The notes: generated by a model from the sequence alone, not told the origin. 64,000 nt of DNA from Candidatus Methanoperedens sp. (GCA_028717345.1 JAQUNZ010000001.1:1-64000), one strand, 5' to 3'; shown: positions 40,303 through 50,238, counted from the stretch's first letter. Program-made: numbers and translations.

Positions 40303-42018
40303 TTATAACAGCCCCAGCTCCCTCAGCCTCTCCTGCTTCGGTGCACCGTTCTCGTCCCATCCCCTCAAGAGGTAATACTCATCAAGCGCCTTCTCAAACT
40401 CCATCCTGTCAATTCCACCGCTCTCAAAGAACCTCTCAGGAAGAGTATCATCCTTTCTTGAGAATCCTGCTCTTATATTGAACATCCGTTCAAGGTTCCA
40501 TATCCTCTCCCCGCATTTTAAAAACTCCTCTGTGGAATAATCCACACCAGTAGCAGTTCTGAGCATTGCGGCAAACTCTCCATCAGCCATGGCGAGTGAT
40601 GAGAACAGGCACAGCACCAGGGAATCAAGAGATGCCGTCTCGTTCTGTAATTTCTGCACAAGTTCTGCCTTTCCTGAAAATGTAAATCTGTCAATCTTCT
40701 TTGGCTTTCCCAGTATCTCAGGCGCAACCATATATGCGCGCAGGTGGCATCCACCGCGATTGCTGGTGGCATACGAAAGCGCCATTCCGAGTACACTTCG
40801 CGGGTCATAGCCCGGAAGCTCAAGCCCTTTTGAGTGCATCGCAACATCTTTTCCATGAGATTTTGAAAGAGCCCTGGAACCCCTGCCAAGCTCCTTTCCG
40901 ATCCCGTCGCTTTCACCTATATTTTTAACGAGTTCGGAAAATTCTTTAAAATCTTGTCCCATTATCTCAGCGTAAGCAGCTATCGTGCTTCCCGATGATA
41001 TAGTATCTATACCATAATCATTACAGAGGCGGTTCGCCCTTATGACAGCTTCCAGATCCGAATTATTATTATCAGGACCGTAAGCCCACAGGGTCTCATA
41101 TTCAGGTATCTCAAGACCCTCAAGAGCGCCGCTTTTTATCACGTGCCTGCATGCTATTATGCAATTATAGCAGGTTTTGTTCATAATATCGTAATTCTCC
41201 TTGATGAAGTCGCCTGAAACCTTCTCTGCTCCACTAAATTCAGTATCCCGGAAGTTTCCAGATGGCAGTACCTTCAGGTAGTTCATCAGGTTCAATGCAG
41301 CTGATGTCCCATAGGTGTTAAGTCCTTTTGATGACATGGGTCCTTCTTTTATTAAGCGCAGTGCCACCTCTTTTGCCTTTCTGAATCCATCCTCATCTGC
41401 TATCAATGGTCTTTTATCCCCCCTTACCACGAGAGCTTTGAGTTTCTTCGAACCCATGACTGCGCCCATGCCGCCGCGCCCGCAGGCATGATTATAGTCG
41501 TTCATGACACTGGCAATGGGAACAAGCCTCTCACCAGCCCGACCAATACATGCCACGCGTCCCTGTGCTGAAAGTTTCCCTGTGCATGACCTGACGTTTT
41601 CTCCCCACAATCCGTCCGCAGGATGTATATTTATGTCATCGTTATTTATAGAAATATAGACTGGCGCTTCTGCAGCGCCTTTTATTACCAGGGCATCTAT
41701 CCCCGCGAATTTCAATTCTTTCCCGAAGAATCCTCCGCTGCTTGAATCAAATATCGTGCCTGTCAGTGGAGATTTTGAAACCATGGCGTGCCTGCCCGAC
41801 ATGGGCGCCAGAGTGCCTGTAAGAGGACCTGTGGCAAATATCAGGATATTTTCGGGGCTTAAAGGGTCGATAGAGGGGTCAACAGCATCATAATACAGTT
41901 TAACTCCAAGACCTCTTCCTCCGATAAAAGAATGAAGGATATTTGTATCACTTTTTGTTTCTGTAATACTGCTGTCTGTCAGATCGATCGTTACGGTTTT
42001 TCCTGTCCAGGCGTGCAT
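40303..42018 (-). CDS. Aldehyde ferredoxin oxidoreductase family (tungsten enzyme)
   Basis: GGRGLGVKLYYD, GPLTGTLAPMSGRHAMVSKSPLTGT, GRGGMGAVMGSKKLKA, CYNCIIACRH. Confidence 0.93.
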   Translation of the reverse strand: MHAWTGKTVTIDLTDSSITETKSDTNILHSFIGGRGLGVKLYYDAVDPSIDPLSPENILIFATGPLTGTLAPMSGRHAMVSKSPLTGTIFDSSSGGFFGKELKFAGIDALVIKGAAEAPVYISINNDDINIHPADGLWGENVRSCTGKLSAQGRVACIGRAGERLVPIASVMNDYNHACGRGGMGAVMGSKKLKALVVRGDKRPLIADEDGFRKAKEVALRLIKEGPMSSKGLNTYGTSAALNLMNYLKVLPSGNFRDTEFSGAEKVSGDFIKENYDIMNKTCYNCIIACRHVIKSGALEGLEIPEYETLWAYGPDNNNSDLEAVIRANRLCNDYGIDTISSGSTIAAYAEIMGQDFKEFSELVKNIGESDGIGKELGRGSRALSKSHGKDVAMHSKGLELPGYDPRSVLGMALSYATSNRGGCHLRAYMVAPEILGKPKKIDRFTFSGKAELVQKLQNETASLDSLVLCLFSSLAMADGEFAAMLRTATGVDYSTEEFLKCGERIWNLERMFNIRAGFSRKDDTLPERFFESGGIDRMEFEKALDEYYLLRGWDENGAPKQERLRELGLL

Positions 42019-42068
42019 ATGGATTTTACAATAGGGCGGTAATATATTAAAGGTATTTATGATGAAAT

Positions 42069-42602
42069 CTAGGTTAATTCTCTTTTTAAGATCTTATGCG
42101 CAATATTTAATTGCTTAAATTTCTCAGTGTCCCCTGTAGGCATATCAGGGTGTAATTCTTTTGCCATCTCTTTGTATTTTTTAGTAATTATCTCAAGATC
42201 GTTAAGATCATGGGCAACTCCAAAAAACTCTCGTGCCTCTTTGCGTTTATCATCAACATCTGAATCCTCCCTGAACTCTGAAATAAAATCGTCAAAAGTC
42301 TTCTTTTCAGAAAGAACCAGGCTGGACTCCATCTCAATTACCTTGAATAGAACATGGAGATTATCAACGAATTTACTTTGCATGTTATGGCTATAATACA
42401 TTCGGTGACCAGAATAGTACCAGGTCGCAGAAGCTTTAACTTTTTTTATCGCTATATTTTCAACAGGGACGTCAATGTCATTTTCGTTGATGCCAATACT
42501 TGTTAATAACTTAAAAATATTGTTTTTCAATTGAATGGCTCTTCGATTATGAGCATTCTTAAAAATTACTGTCTCTATTTCGTGTCCTTTTATTATTACC
42601 AT
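42069..42602 (-). CDS. Protein with C-terminal J domain
   Basis: YKEMAKELHPDMPTGDTEKFKQLNIAHKIL (HPD motif) at the C-terminus. Confidence 0.75.
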   Translation of the reverse strand: MVIIKGHEIETVIFKNAHNRRAIQLKNNIFKLLTSIGINENDIDVPVENIAIKKVKASATWYYSGHRMYYSHNMQSKFVDNLHVLFKVIEMESSLVLSEKKTFDDFISEFREDSDVDDKRKEAREFFGVAHDLNDLEIITKKYKEMAKELHPDMPTGDTEKFKQLNIAHKILKRELT

Positions 42603-42749
42603 TTAATTCACTCAAATTTGATAGCTCAACATTAAGCGAGCCAGCTCTTCTTATAATTACCATTGTGGCATATACTTACCCATCAAGTTTGCATTAAGCT
42701 CAGCTCACTGGCAGCAAATGTTTATTAACATAGTAAATGATCTTAACAT

Positions 42750-43337
42750 ATGGACAACGGGCGCGTCGTTGGGGTGTTATTATTCGGAGGTGCGTTGCTG
42801 GCGTTAATTGGAATTCATCTTGCAGAGTTCCTTTATCCAGGCTATAGCGTTTCAGGGAATTACATAAGCGACCTTGGCGCTACATGCCGCGCCACATGCA
42901 TCGTGTATCAGCCTTCTGCTTTTATCTTTAATACCTCTGTAATCCTTCTTGGCATTTTGATCATATCATCTTCTTTCTTAATATGGAAGGAATTCCACTC
43001 ATTAATTATTACTGCATTGTTTGGTCTTTCGGGGCTCGGAGCTGTTGGCGTGGGTTTGTTCCCTGAGACCGCGGGTTTTCTCCATGTGATCGTTTCATTC
43101 ATAACCTTCTTCTCTGGAGCCCTGGCAGCGATCGCAGCAAGCAGAATTGTTAAAGCGCCGTTTTCATATTTTTCTGTTCTGATGGGATTAGCAAGCATCT
43201 TCGCCCTTGTTTTGTATGGTCTTGAAATATACATGGGGCTGGGACCGGGTGGGATGGAGAGGATGATAGCATATCCGATCCTGCTATGGGCGATAGGTTT
43301 CGGAGGATATATGATGTCCCCTCAGCAAACAATGTGA
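42750..43337 (+). CDS. DUF998 family membrane protein
   Basis: Six TM, YPGYSVSGNYISDLGAT motif. Confidence 0.75.
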   Translation: MDNGRVVGVLLFGGALLALIGIHLAEFLYPGYSVSGNYISDLGATCRATCIVYQPSAFIFNTSVILLGILIISSSFLIWKEFHSLIITALFGLSGLGAVGVGLFPETAGFLHVIVSFITFFSGALAAIAASRIVKAPFSYFSVLMGLASIFALVLYGLEIYMGLGPGGMERMIAYPILLWAIGFGGYMMSPQQTM

Positions 43338-43376
43338 AGGATTTCCATTATAGATCGCCATGGAGTCTGATGATAA

Positions 43377-43409
43377 GGAACCGCAGATAAACGCGGATGA
43401 ACGCAGATT
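43377..43409 (+). repeat. Intergenic repeat GAACCGCAGAT.AACGC.GAT.AACGCAGATT
   Basis: Near-identical on the opposite strand to 49315-49347. Confidence 0.6.
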
Positions 43410-43423
43410 AAATGCATCGTCAA

Positions 43424-44374
43424 CTATCTTGCCCCTTCCATGATCTTAATGATAGAATCAATATCCACAGCCCCATTCAGACGTTCCCGCACACATTTTA
43501 TATTCTCCCTGTTCTTAAGGAACCTCTGCGCTTTTAGTTTCAGATCGTTGAATGTCAGCATGTCATATTTGCGGCAAAGTTGTACATACTCAAAAAAATC
43601 ATCCAGGCGTTTATCAAAAGTCCTCCGGGGAAGCAGCTCGCCTGTTTTAAGATAATGCGATATCCTGTGGAATATATACGGGTCACCGACCGCGGCACGA
43701 CCGATCATGAGCCCGTCGCATTGTGTATATTCAAGCGCGCAGGATGCCGTCTTTTCATCCCTGATATCCCCGTTCGCGATAACAGGGATGGATATGGAGC
43801 TCTTTATGGCTTTTATTGTTTCCATGTTTACCGTTCCAGAATAACCCTGCTTCTGCGTCCTCCCGTGTACTGTAAGTGCAGCAGCTCCGGCTTTTTCGAT
43901 AGTCTTTGCAACCTCAATAGTCATTTCAGGGCTATCCAGTATCCTGATCTTTGCTGTTACAGGCACATCCAGCGAACCTGTGAGCAATTCAATGATTTCC
44001 CTGATAATCCCCGTGTTATTAAGCAGCGCACAGCCGCATCCGCTCCTGACCACATCCTGCGCCGGACAGCCAAAGTTCAGGTCGATGATATCGGGCTTGT
44101 ATATTCTTTCAAGGGCAACGGCTGATCTTAGCAGTATTTCAGGTTCGGAACCCATCAACTGGATACCCACCGGTCTCTCCTGTGAAACGATCCTGCCAAG
44201 AGCCAAACTTTTCGGGTTCTCACGCACGACCGCTTCGCTTGAGATCATCTCTGAATAAACAAGAGACGCGCCGTATTTTTTGCACAGGAGCCTTAAAGGC
44301 AGGTTCGTTATGCCCGACATAGGGGCGAGAACGAGGTTTCCGGGTAGCTTTAGTTTTCCGATTTTCATGTCCAT
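43424..44374 (-). CDS. tRNA-dihydrouridine synthase
   Basis: APMSGITNLPLR, DLNFGCPAQDVVRSGCG, VHGRTQKQGYSG, IANGDI. Confidence 0.92.
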   Translation of the reverse strand: MDMKIGKLKLPGNLVLAPMSGITNLPLRLLCKKYGASLVYSEMISSEAVVRENPKSLALGRIVSQERPVGIQLMGSEPEILLRSAVALERIYKPDIIDLNFGCPAQDVVRSGCGCALLNNTGIIREIIELLTGSLDVPVTAKIRILDSPEMTIEVAKTIEKAGAAALTVHGRTQKQGYSGTVNMETIKAIKSSISIPVIANGDIRDEKTASCALEYTQCDGLMIGRAAVGDPYIFHRISHYLKTGELLPRRTFDKRLDDFFEYVQLCRKYDMLTFNDLKLKAQRFLKNRENIKCVRERLNGAVDIDSIIKIMEGAR

Positions 44375-44392
44375 AAACTATAAATACTTTTG

Positions 44393-44408
44393 TTCGTATA
44401 TATACGAA
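44393..44408. promoter_or_regulatory. 16-bp perfect palindrome TTCGTATATATACGAA upstream of dus
   Basis: Perfect palindrome 19-34 bp upstream of the ATG at 44374. Confidence 0.45.
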
Positions 44409-44411
44409 TTA

Positions 44412-44464
44412 TAGTGGGCAGGGACAAAATCTTTTCTAACCACCACCCTCAAACCTGCCCACTA
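44412..44464. repeat. 11-bp inverted repeat TAGTGGGCAGG...CCTGCCCACTA
   Basis: Perfect arms in the hdrB-dus intergenic region. Confidence 0.6.
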
Positions 44465-44480
44465 CCTCCTTTTAATAAAA

Positions 44481-45389
44481 TTATATTTCAGTCTTATTGC
44501 CATTCTGTATCTGCGCGATCTTCTCTTCAAATTTCAGGTTCACTATTTCATTCAGGTGCAGCCCCACTTCGTCAGAAGTAAGTCCGAGCGCAAGCCCGAG
44601 CAGCTGGGTAAAATGAAGCACAGGAATATCATAATTCTTTCCAGATTTTTCAAGCTCAACCTGTCCTGCATCATACTGAAGGTGACAGAAAGGGCATGCA
44701 TCAATAATACAATCAACTCCTGCCTTTTGAATCCTGTCAAGCTTATATTCCGTCATCCTGAACGAGGTTTCAAGCATCGCTGACCGCACGCCTCCTCCTG
44801 CGCCGCAGCAGCTTGTCTTGCCTTCATAGGGAACACTTTTTGCGCCTGTGGCTTCAACCAGTTCGTCAAAGAAAACAGGGCATTCCGCACTTCCAAGCTT
44901 TCTATCTCTTGTAGGCTTGAGAAGGTGGCATCCATAATGCACAGCAGCCCTTATTTCAAGAGGCTTATCTATGGCATCGCCCAGTTTTTTCACGCCAATA
45001 TCAGTGTGGAGGAATTCTATTATGTGCCTGACTTCGATCGTGCCCCTGTACTCTTTACCGATCTTTTGGAGGTGGGCATTGACTTCGTTCCTGAGCCCTG
45101 CGTCGTTTTTCAGGATATTGTTGGCATCCATGAGCGAACTGAAGCACCCGTTGCAGATTGTCAGGATGTCGGTGTCCTTCTCCTCAGCCAGCACGAGGTT
45201 CCTTGAAGCGAGGGTGAGCCATGTTATCTTGTCGAAGGAGCGGTATATCCCGGGCGCAGGGCAGCATGCAGCCTCTTTAAGGTAGCTGCATTTGATCCCG
45301 AGCCTTTCAAGAACGAGCATTGTGGCTTTTTCAATGCCTGGATAGCGGTTAGGGATCAGGCATCCTGTGAAAAGGGATAATTTCTTCAT
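44481..45389 (-). CDS. hdrB: CoB-CoM heterodisulfide reductase subunit B
   Basis: FTGCLIPNRYPGIE, two CCG domains: ACCPAPG, SCCGAGGGVR. Confidence 0.92.
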   Translation of the reverse strand: MKKLSLFTGCLIPNRYPGIEKATMLVLERLGIKCSYLKEAACCPAPGIYRSFDKITWLTLASRNLVLAEEKDTDILTICNGCFSSLMDANNILKNDAGLRNEVNAHLQKIGKEYRGTIEVRHIIEFLHTDIGVKKLGDAIDKPLEIRAAVHYGCHLLKPTRDRKLGSAECPVFFDELVEATGAKSVPYEGKTSCCGAGGGVRSAMLETSFRMTEYKLDRIQKAGVDCIIDACPFCHLQYDAGQVELEKSGKNYDIPVLHFTQLLGLALGLTSDEVGLHLNEIVNLKFEEKIAQIQNGNKTEI

Positions 45390-45823
45390 CTTTTTACCAG
45401 CTCGTCGAATCCGGTTGACCTGAGAAGTACTTTGACTTCCTTGCGGGCTTTTTTCCAGGAAGCTTCGTCTGTCCTGAGGTTGAGTTTCTTCCTGATCTCA
45501 AGGTGTTTATCATCAAGCGGGATGGACTGTCCGGTTTTGATAAGAAAATTGCATACCTTCCTGTGAGCTGGAAGTATCTTTCCTTTTTTAACTGCCTCGC
45601 TCCTTAGCGTGAGCACTGCGTCAGTGACCTTTATCCCGCGAGGACAGCGCTCCTGGCAGTTGTAGCAGGTGGTGCACATCCAGAGTTCAGGCTGGTCTGA
45701 GATGTCTTTCTTGATAGAGTCCCTCACTATCTTCCTGATGTTAAGGCTGGTGTATTTTCCAGATGGGCAGCTTGCATGGCATGTGCCGCACTGGAAACAG
45801 GTGAGTATATCGGGGTTTTTCAT
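45386..45823 (-). CDS. hdrC: CoB-CoM heterodisulfide reductase subunit C
   Basis: CFQCGTCHASCPSG, CTTCYNCQERCPRG; start at ATG 45823. Confidence 0.92.
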   Translation of the reverse strand: MKNPDILTCFQCGTCHASCPSGKYTSLNIRKIVRDSIKKDISDQPELWMCTTCYNCQERCPRGIKVTDAVLTLRSEAVKKGKILPAHRKVCNFLIKTGQSIPLDDKHLEIRKKLNLRTDEASWKKARKEVKVLLRSTGFDELVKR

Positions 45824-45932
45824 TGGATTAAATATGGGGAAACTAATATTTAAGCGTATAACTGAATAACTCATTTTATATATTCCTGAAAAATTTCGGA
45901 TACAGGTAATACATATAAAAACGAAGAATAAA

Positions 45933-46868
45933 TCACCAGACGATTGCACCTTCGTTACGTGCTGTTGTGGTAAATACCAGTGCCTTCTCTCCAAGAAATT
46001 CCCCGGCTAGCTTCCTGAGTTCCTCCGCATCTTCCCCGAATGCATATACAGTAGGTCCGAAAGAACTCATTCCTGCTCCGTATGCCCCTCCTTCCCTGAG
46101 TATCTTCATCAATACGTTTGAAACAGGCTGATGCCTTACCTCTTTTTTCTTAAATCCAAGCTCCTGGATTGCATTTATGCTGCTGCCGAATGTTGATATA
46201 TCCTCTTCAAAAAGTGCGGGAAGAAGCTGCATCAGGATTATGTGTGAGAGTTCTTCAACCTCGCGCAGTGGAACCGGGCATTCTGTCTGGAAAATGTTTT
46301 CTTCTTTTTTCATCGAGGCGCCCTTCTGCTGGGGAATCGCGATCATAATATCCCATTCAGGGAAATCTTTTCTCAACAGGACAGGAGCAGGTGGAAGCCT
46401 GCTTGCTGCGGATGGGAGGAAGGCTTTTTTTTCGCTGAATTTGTGCCCCCCATCAAGTATGAATCCGCCGTTTTCAAATGCAGCAACACCTATTCCGCTA
46501 GTCCCACCCCTGCCAACTTTTAAAGCGATCTCGTTCACACTTAAACCCAGGTCGTACAGTCTGTTCACAGCCATACCAGCGGCAAGAGCAGCCTGCGTTC
46601 CCGAACCCATACCGATGTGGGATGGGTAATCCTTTTCAATATTAATTCGTATCCCTTCTCTATCGGGCAGTAGGGCTACCGCGCTGTTTTTCATGCGCTG
46701 TGCGTGTTCGCCGTTTCCTGTCACCTCAATTACATCGGATTTTTTAGCAGTGATGCTGATTACTGGATTATCAAGCGTAAGCCCGATACTGCCGTCCACA
46801 CGCCCGCGTGAGGCATTCATGTCTATAAGGGTCATGTGCAGGCGGGAGGGGGTGGTTATTTTTAACAT
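45933..46868 (-). CDS. Beta-ribofuranosylaminobenzene 5'-phosphate synthase (GHMP family)
   Basis: TPSRLHMTLIDMNASRGRVDGSIGLTL; GHMP motif PSHIGMGSGTQAAL. Confidence 0.88.
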   Translation of the reverse strand: MLKITTPSRLHMTLIDMNASRGRVDGSIGLTLDNPVISITAKKSDVIEVTGNGEHAQRMKNSAVALLPDREGIRINIEKDYPSHIGMGSGTQAALAAGMAVNRLYDLGLSVNEIALKVGRGGTSGIGVAAFENGGFILDGGHKFSEKKAFLPSAASRLPPAPVLLRKDFPEWDIMIAIPQQKGASMKKEENIFQTECPVPLREVEELSHIILMQLLPALFEEDISTFGSSINAIQELGFKKKEVRHQPVSNVLMKILREGGAYGAGMSSFGPTVYAFGEDAEELRKLAGEFLGEKALVFTTTARNEGAIVW

Positions 46869-47027
46869 GAAAATCATTAGCATTTATTGTGGATTTTTTA
46901 TTATATAGCCACATTTGTATAAATACTATTTGACATGATTTTCCGCTTGTGACAGGAGCCTAACATTACATCTTTCCAAGTGTCCTGTTATTCTGGCTTT
47001 TTCTCTTGTGTTTTCAGTCACAAACCC

Positions 47028-47290
47028 CGTACAAATGTACGAGGCATGTAGCTATCGTTTTCTTTATTTCTCTCTATTATATTCATACTTATCTTGTTCG
47101 CGAATATACTTTTCCACGACTTCCCAGCCATTCCCAACCGATCCAGGAAAACGGCAGGTGCCCAGAAGTGCTCACCACACCATTCGCATAAATGGGGAAA
47201 TTCTTTCCGCAATATCCTGCTTGAACTGCCTTAGATTCGTTTCGCAATGTAACTCAGGGAGTATTTCGGGGAGCTTTGAAAAAACATATA
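47028..47290 (-). pseudogene. Decayed IS200/IS605-type TnpA remnant with subterminal hairpin
   Basis: Minus frames: SSPKYSLSYIAKRI*GSSSRILRKEFPHLCEWCGEHFWAPAVFLDRLG then, shifted, GNGWEVVEKYIREQDKYEYNREK*; hairpin CGTAC-AAAT-GTACG at 47028-47041. Confidence 0.65.
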
Positions 47291-47313
47291 TCCCAATAGA
47301 ATAATCAATAATC

Positions 47314-47916
47314 ATGCTTACTGAAAAAGAGGGGGACATAGCAGTTAAACTTGCCCGCAAAGCAATCGAAGAATACCTGGGAAGCGGGAAAAAGATCAAA
47401 CCAGATAATCTTCCACCCGTATTTCGTGAGAAACGCGGGGTTTTCGTCACACTGAACAAAACATCAGAAAAAAAAGAGCTTCGCGGCTGCATCGGAAGAC
47501 CATATCCTGTAATGCGGCTGGGGGAAGCTATAATCACATCAGCTATAAATGCAGCCCTGGAAGATCCGCGCTTTGATCCTGTAAGAAAAGAGGAGACAGA
47601 CAGCATAGTGATCGAAGTTACGGTGCTCACTGTTCCAGAACTTATCAAAGAAAAACCCCAGAAAATCCCTGAAAAGATAGTGATAGGAAAGGACGGGCTT
47701 ATCGTTGCAACAGCCAGGTCACAGGGGCTTCTCCTGCCTCAGGTGGCGGTGGAACATAATTTCGATGCTGTGGAGTTCCTCTGCCAGACATGCATGAAGG
47801 CAGGGCTCATGCCTGACGCATGGCTTTCTGGCGCACAGGTATATTCATTCGAAGGTCAAATTTTCGAAGAACTCCAGCCAGGCGGGGAGATAAGGGAAAA
47901 ACTATTAACCTCATGA
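47314..47916 (+). CDS. AMMECR1 family protein
   Basis: GVFVTLNK...[19 protein letters not shown]...A..DPRF. Confidence 0.9.
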   Translation: MLTEKEGDIAVKLARKAIEEYLGSGKKIKPDNLPPVFREKRGVFVTLNKTSEKKELRGCIGRPYPVMRLGEAIITSAINAALEDPRFDPVRKEETDSIVIEVTVLTVPELIKEKPQKIPEKIVIGKDGLIVATARSQGLLLPQVAVEHNFDAVEFLCQTCMKAGLMPDAWLSGAQVYSFEGQIFEELQPGGEIREKLLTS

Positions 47917-47941
47917 TACATCTTTAAATTGGGTGATAAAA

Positions 47942-48331
47942 ATGGCTATTATCAATTTATATGAAAATTCATCCAGCAAGGAGGTACTTCCTGTTGCTAT
48001 GATGGTGCATGAACTATTCTCACTTCCCGTCACCATGCGAAGCAGGAACAAAAAAGGGGTAAGGATTGAGAAAGGAAAGGTCGTTGATATGGATTATACA
48101 GGTCCTGTACTTGAAGATGCGCTTTCCAGAAATTGTGTGATACATACAATACCTGAAAACGGGGCATATAAGGGCGTACCAGTTGTTGTCGCTCCGGTCC
48201 GGGACAGCAGCGGGGAAGCAGTAGCAGCTATCGGCGTTGTGGATGTGGTTTGCACGATCGACCTGGCGGCTGTGTTCGGAAGTTACCCCCAGATAGTGAA
48301 GCAGGTGGAGGAGCGGAAAAAGAAATTCTGA
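47942..48331 (+). CDS. DUF2111 family protein
   Basis: VLPVAMMVHELFSLPVTMRSRNKKGVRIE...GVPVVVAPVRDSSGEAVAAIGVVD. Confidence 0.75.
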   Translation: MAIINLYENSSSKEVLPVAMMVHELFSLPVTMRSRNKKGVRIEKGKVVDMDYTGPVLEDALSRNCVIHTIPENGAYKGVPVVVAPVRDSSGEAVAAIGVVDVVCTIDLAAVFGSYPQIVKQVEERKKKF

Positions 48332-48384
48332 GCAAAGGGTTAAATCTTATGACATTATAGTAGGCAGTCCACCAGAGGTTAAAT

Positions 48385-48543
48385 ATGGCAAGATTTCCAG
48401 AAGCGGAAAAAGTACTTTTACACATGCAGATTTGCATGAAATGCAATGCGCGCAATTCAATGCGAGCAACACGATGCAGAAAATGCGGATATACGGGTCT
48501 TAGACCAAAATCAAAGGAAATAAAAGGCAAAGGAACGTCGTAA
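48385..48543 (+). CDS. rpl40e: 50S ribosomal protein L40e
   Basis: [52 protein letters not shown]; absent from track. Confidence 0.93.
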   Translation: MARFPEAEKVLLHMQICMKCNARNSMRATRCRKCGYTGLRPKSKEIKGKGTS

Positions 48544-48549
48544 GTTAAT

Positions 48550-49296
48550 ATGGGTATAGAGGACCGCCTCAACCAGATAGTAAAAAAAGACGGTGCCGTC
48601 CACCTGACCCTTCTTGATCCCGATTCCCAGCAGCCTGATGTTGCGGGAAATATGGCAAGAGAGGCAGAATCCGGCGGCACTGATGCGATCATGGTAGGCG
48701 GTTCTACCGGCGCCACAGGGGTAGTAGTTGAAGAGACCGTTAAAGCGATAAAAGCTGCATGTTCTCTTCCTGTAATTCTTTTTCCCGCAAACCCGGGAGG
48801 GGTAAGCGAAAGCGCTGATGCTATTTTTTTCATGAGCCTTCTGAATTCAAGGGACATTAATTACATCACAACAAGCCAGATGATAGGCGCGCCTCTTGTC
48901 TATAAGCATGGCATTGAACCCATCTCAATGGCGTATATCGTAATAGAACCAGGCGGAGCTGCAGGCTGGGTTGGAGATGCACGGTTAATACCCAGGAACA
49001 GACCTAAATTTGCAGTTGCTTATGCTCTTGCGGCAAAATATCTGGGCATGCATTACATTTATCTTGAAGCAGGCTCAGGCGCAGATAAACCAGTTCCTGT
49101 TGAAATGGTGGCTGCTGTGAAAAAAGCAGTCGGTGAAGAAACAAAAGTGATCGTAGGGGGCGGCATCCGCGACGGGAAAACAGCAAGAGAGCGGGTAAAA
49201 GCAGGAGCTGACATGATAGTGACTGGAACGATCGTGGAACAGGTCGAAGATGTCAGAGGGAAGATAGAAGAACTTGTCAGTGCAATCAAATCATAA
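48550..49296 (+). CDS. Geranylgeranylglyceryl phosphate synthase
   Basis: HLTLLDPDSQ, GTDAIMVGGSTG, YLEAGSGADKPVP, VIVGGGIRDG. Confidence 0.93.
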   Translation: MGIEDRLNQIVKKDGAVHLTLLDPDSQQPDVAGNMAREAESGGTDAIMVGGSTGATGVVVEETVKAIKAACSLPVILFPANPGGVSESADAIFFMSLLNSRDINYITTSQMIGAPLVYKHGIEPISMAYIVIEPGGAAGWVGDARLIPRNRPKFAVAYALAAKYLGMHYIYLEAGSGADKPVPVEMVAAVKKAVGEETKVIVGGGIRDGKTARERVKAGADMIVTGTIVEQVEDVRGKIEELVSAIKS

Positions 49297-49314
49297 ACGC
49301 AAAGCATAGCAATA

Positions 49315-49347
49315 AATCTGCGTTAATCAGCGTTCATCTGCGGTTTC
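49315..49347 (-). repeat. Second copy of the GAAACCGCAGATGAACGC... intergenic repeat
   Basis: Reverse complement GAAACCGCAGATGAACGCTGATTAACGCAGATT. Confidence 0.6.
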
Positions 49348-49350
49348 TTT

Positions 49351-50238
49351 CTAATTATTCTCAATAATCAAACTGATACTTTCTCCAAAAGATATTGGCT
49401 CAAATCCAAATATCTTTTTCAGGTCATTCGCCTCGCAGACCATATTGTTTCCCAGTGATTCAATAAGCCAGTAAACCACATTCGAGTTCACAGATGACAT
49501 TTTACCAAGTACCAGAGATGATAGCCAGTGCCATGAACCCGGAATATGAATAAAAATTCTGTTATATCCAAGCTCGCGCGCGTATTCCCGCATAAGTTCC
49601 TCATAAGTAAATACTTCAGAGCATCCGATGTCATAACATTTGTTCAGAGTCTCTTTTTTATCTAGACATTCCACAAGATATCGTATGACATCCCCGATAA
49701 AAATAGGCTGGACGCGGGTATTTGCCCAGTTAAAGACCGGAATTATTGGAACTCTTCTCACAGCGGTATCAAGTATCTCAAAGGCTGCGCCGCCCCTTCC
49801 TATAATCACAGATGCCCTGAATATCGTGTAGTTTATGCCGCTTGACCTTATTATTTCCTCAACCTCTTTCCTGCTTGCAAGGTGATGCGAGAGTTTTTCA
49901 CGCGGATCGCTCATCCCGGTCAGATGGATTATTCTTTTTACTCCATTTATCTTGCAGGCTTTCACCATGCTGGTTATTGCTCTCCTGTCAAGTATGTCGA
50001 ATTTCTCCTGTTCCTTTTGTTTCCCCATCATATGTATGAAATAATAAACAGTATCAACTCCTTGAGTGGCTTTCACAAGGGATTCAGGATCAAGGACATC
50101 CCCGGTCACATAAGAAATATTCGGGTTTTTTGAATCTACTGTTTTTCTCACAAGGCATCGTATCCTGACGTTTTTTTTTGATAGCTCCTTCAGAACAAGC
50201 CCGCCGATAAAACCAGTAGCTCCTGTGAGCAGGATCAT
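49351..50238 (-). CDS. NAD(P)-binding SDR/epimerase-like protein (NDUFA9-like)
   Basis: MILLTGATGFIGGLVLKEL...GDVLDPESL. Confidence 0.8.
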   Translation of the reverse strand: MILLTGATGFIGGLVLKELSKKNVRIRCLVRKTVDSKNPNISYVTGDVLDPESLVKATQGVDTVYYFIHMMGKQKEQEKFDILDRRAITSMVKACKINGVKRIIHLTGMSDPREKLSHHLASRKEVEEIIRSSGINYTIFRASVIIGRGGAAFEILDTAVRRVPIIPVFNWANTRVQPIFIGDVIRYLVECLDKKETLNKCYDIGCSEVFTYEELMREYARELGYNRIFIHIPGSWHWLSSLVLGKMSSVNSNVVYWLIESLGNNMVCEANDLKKIFGFEPISFGESISLIIENN

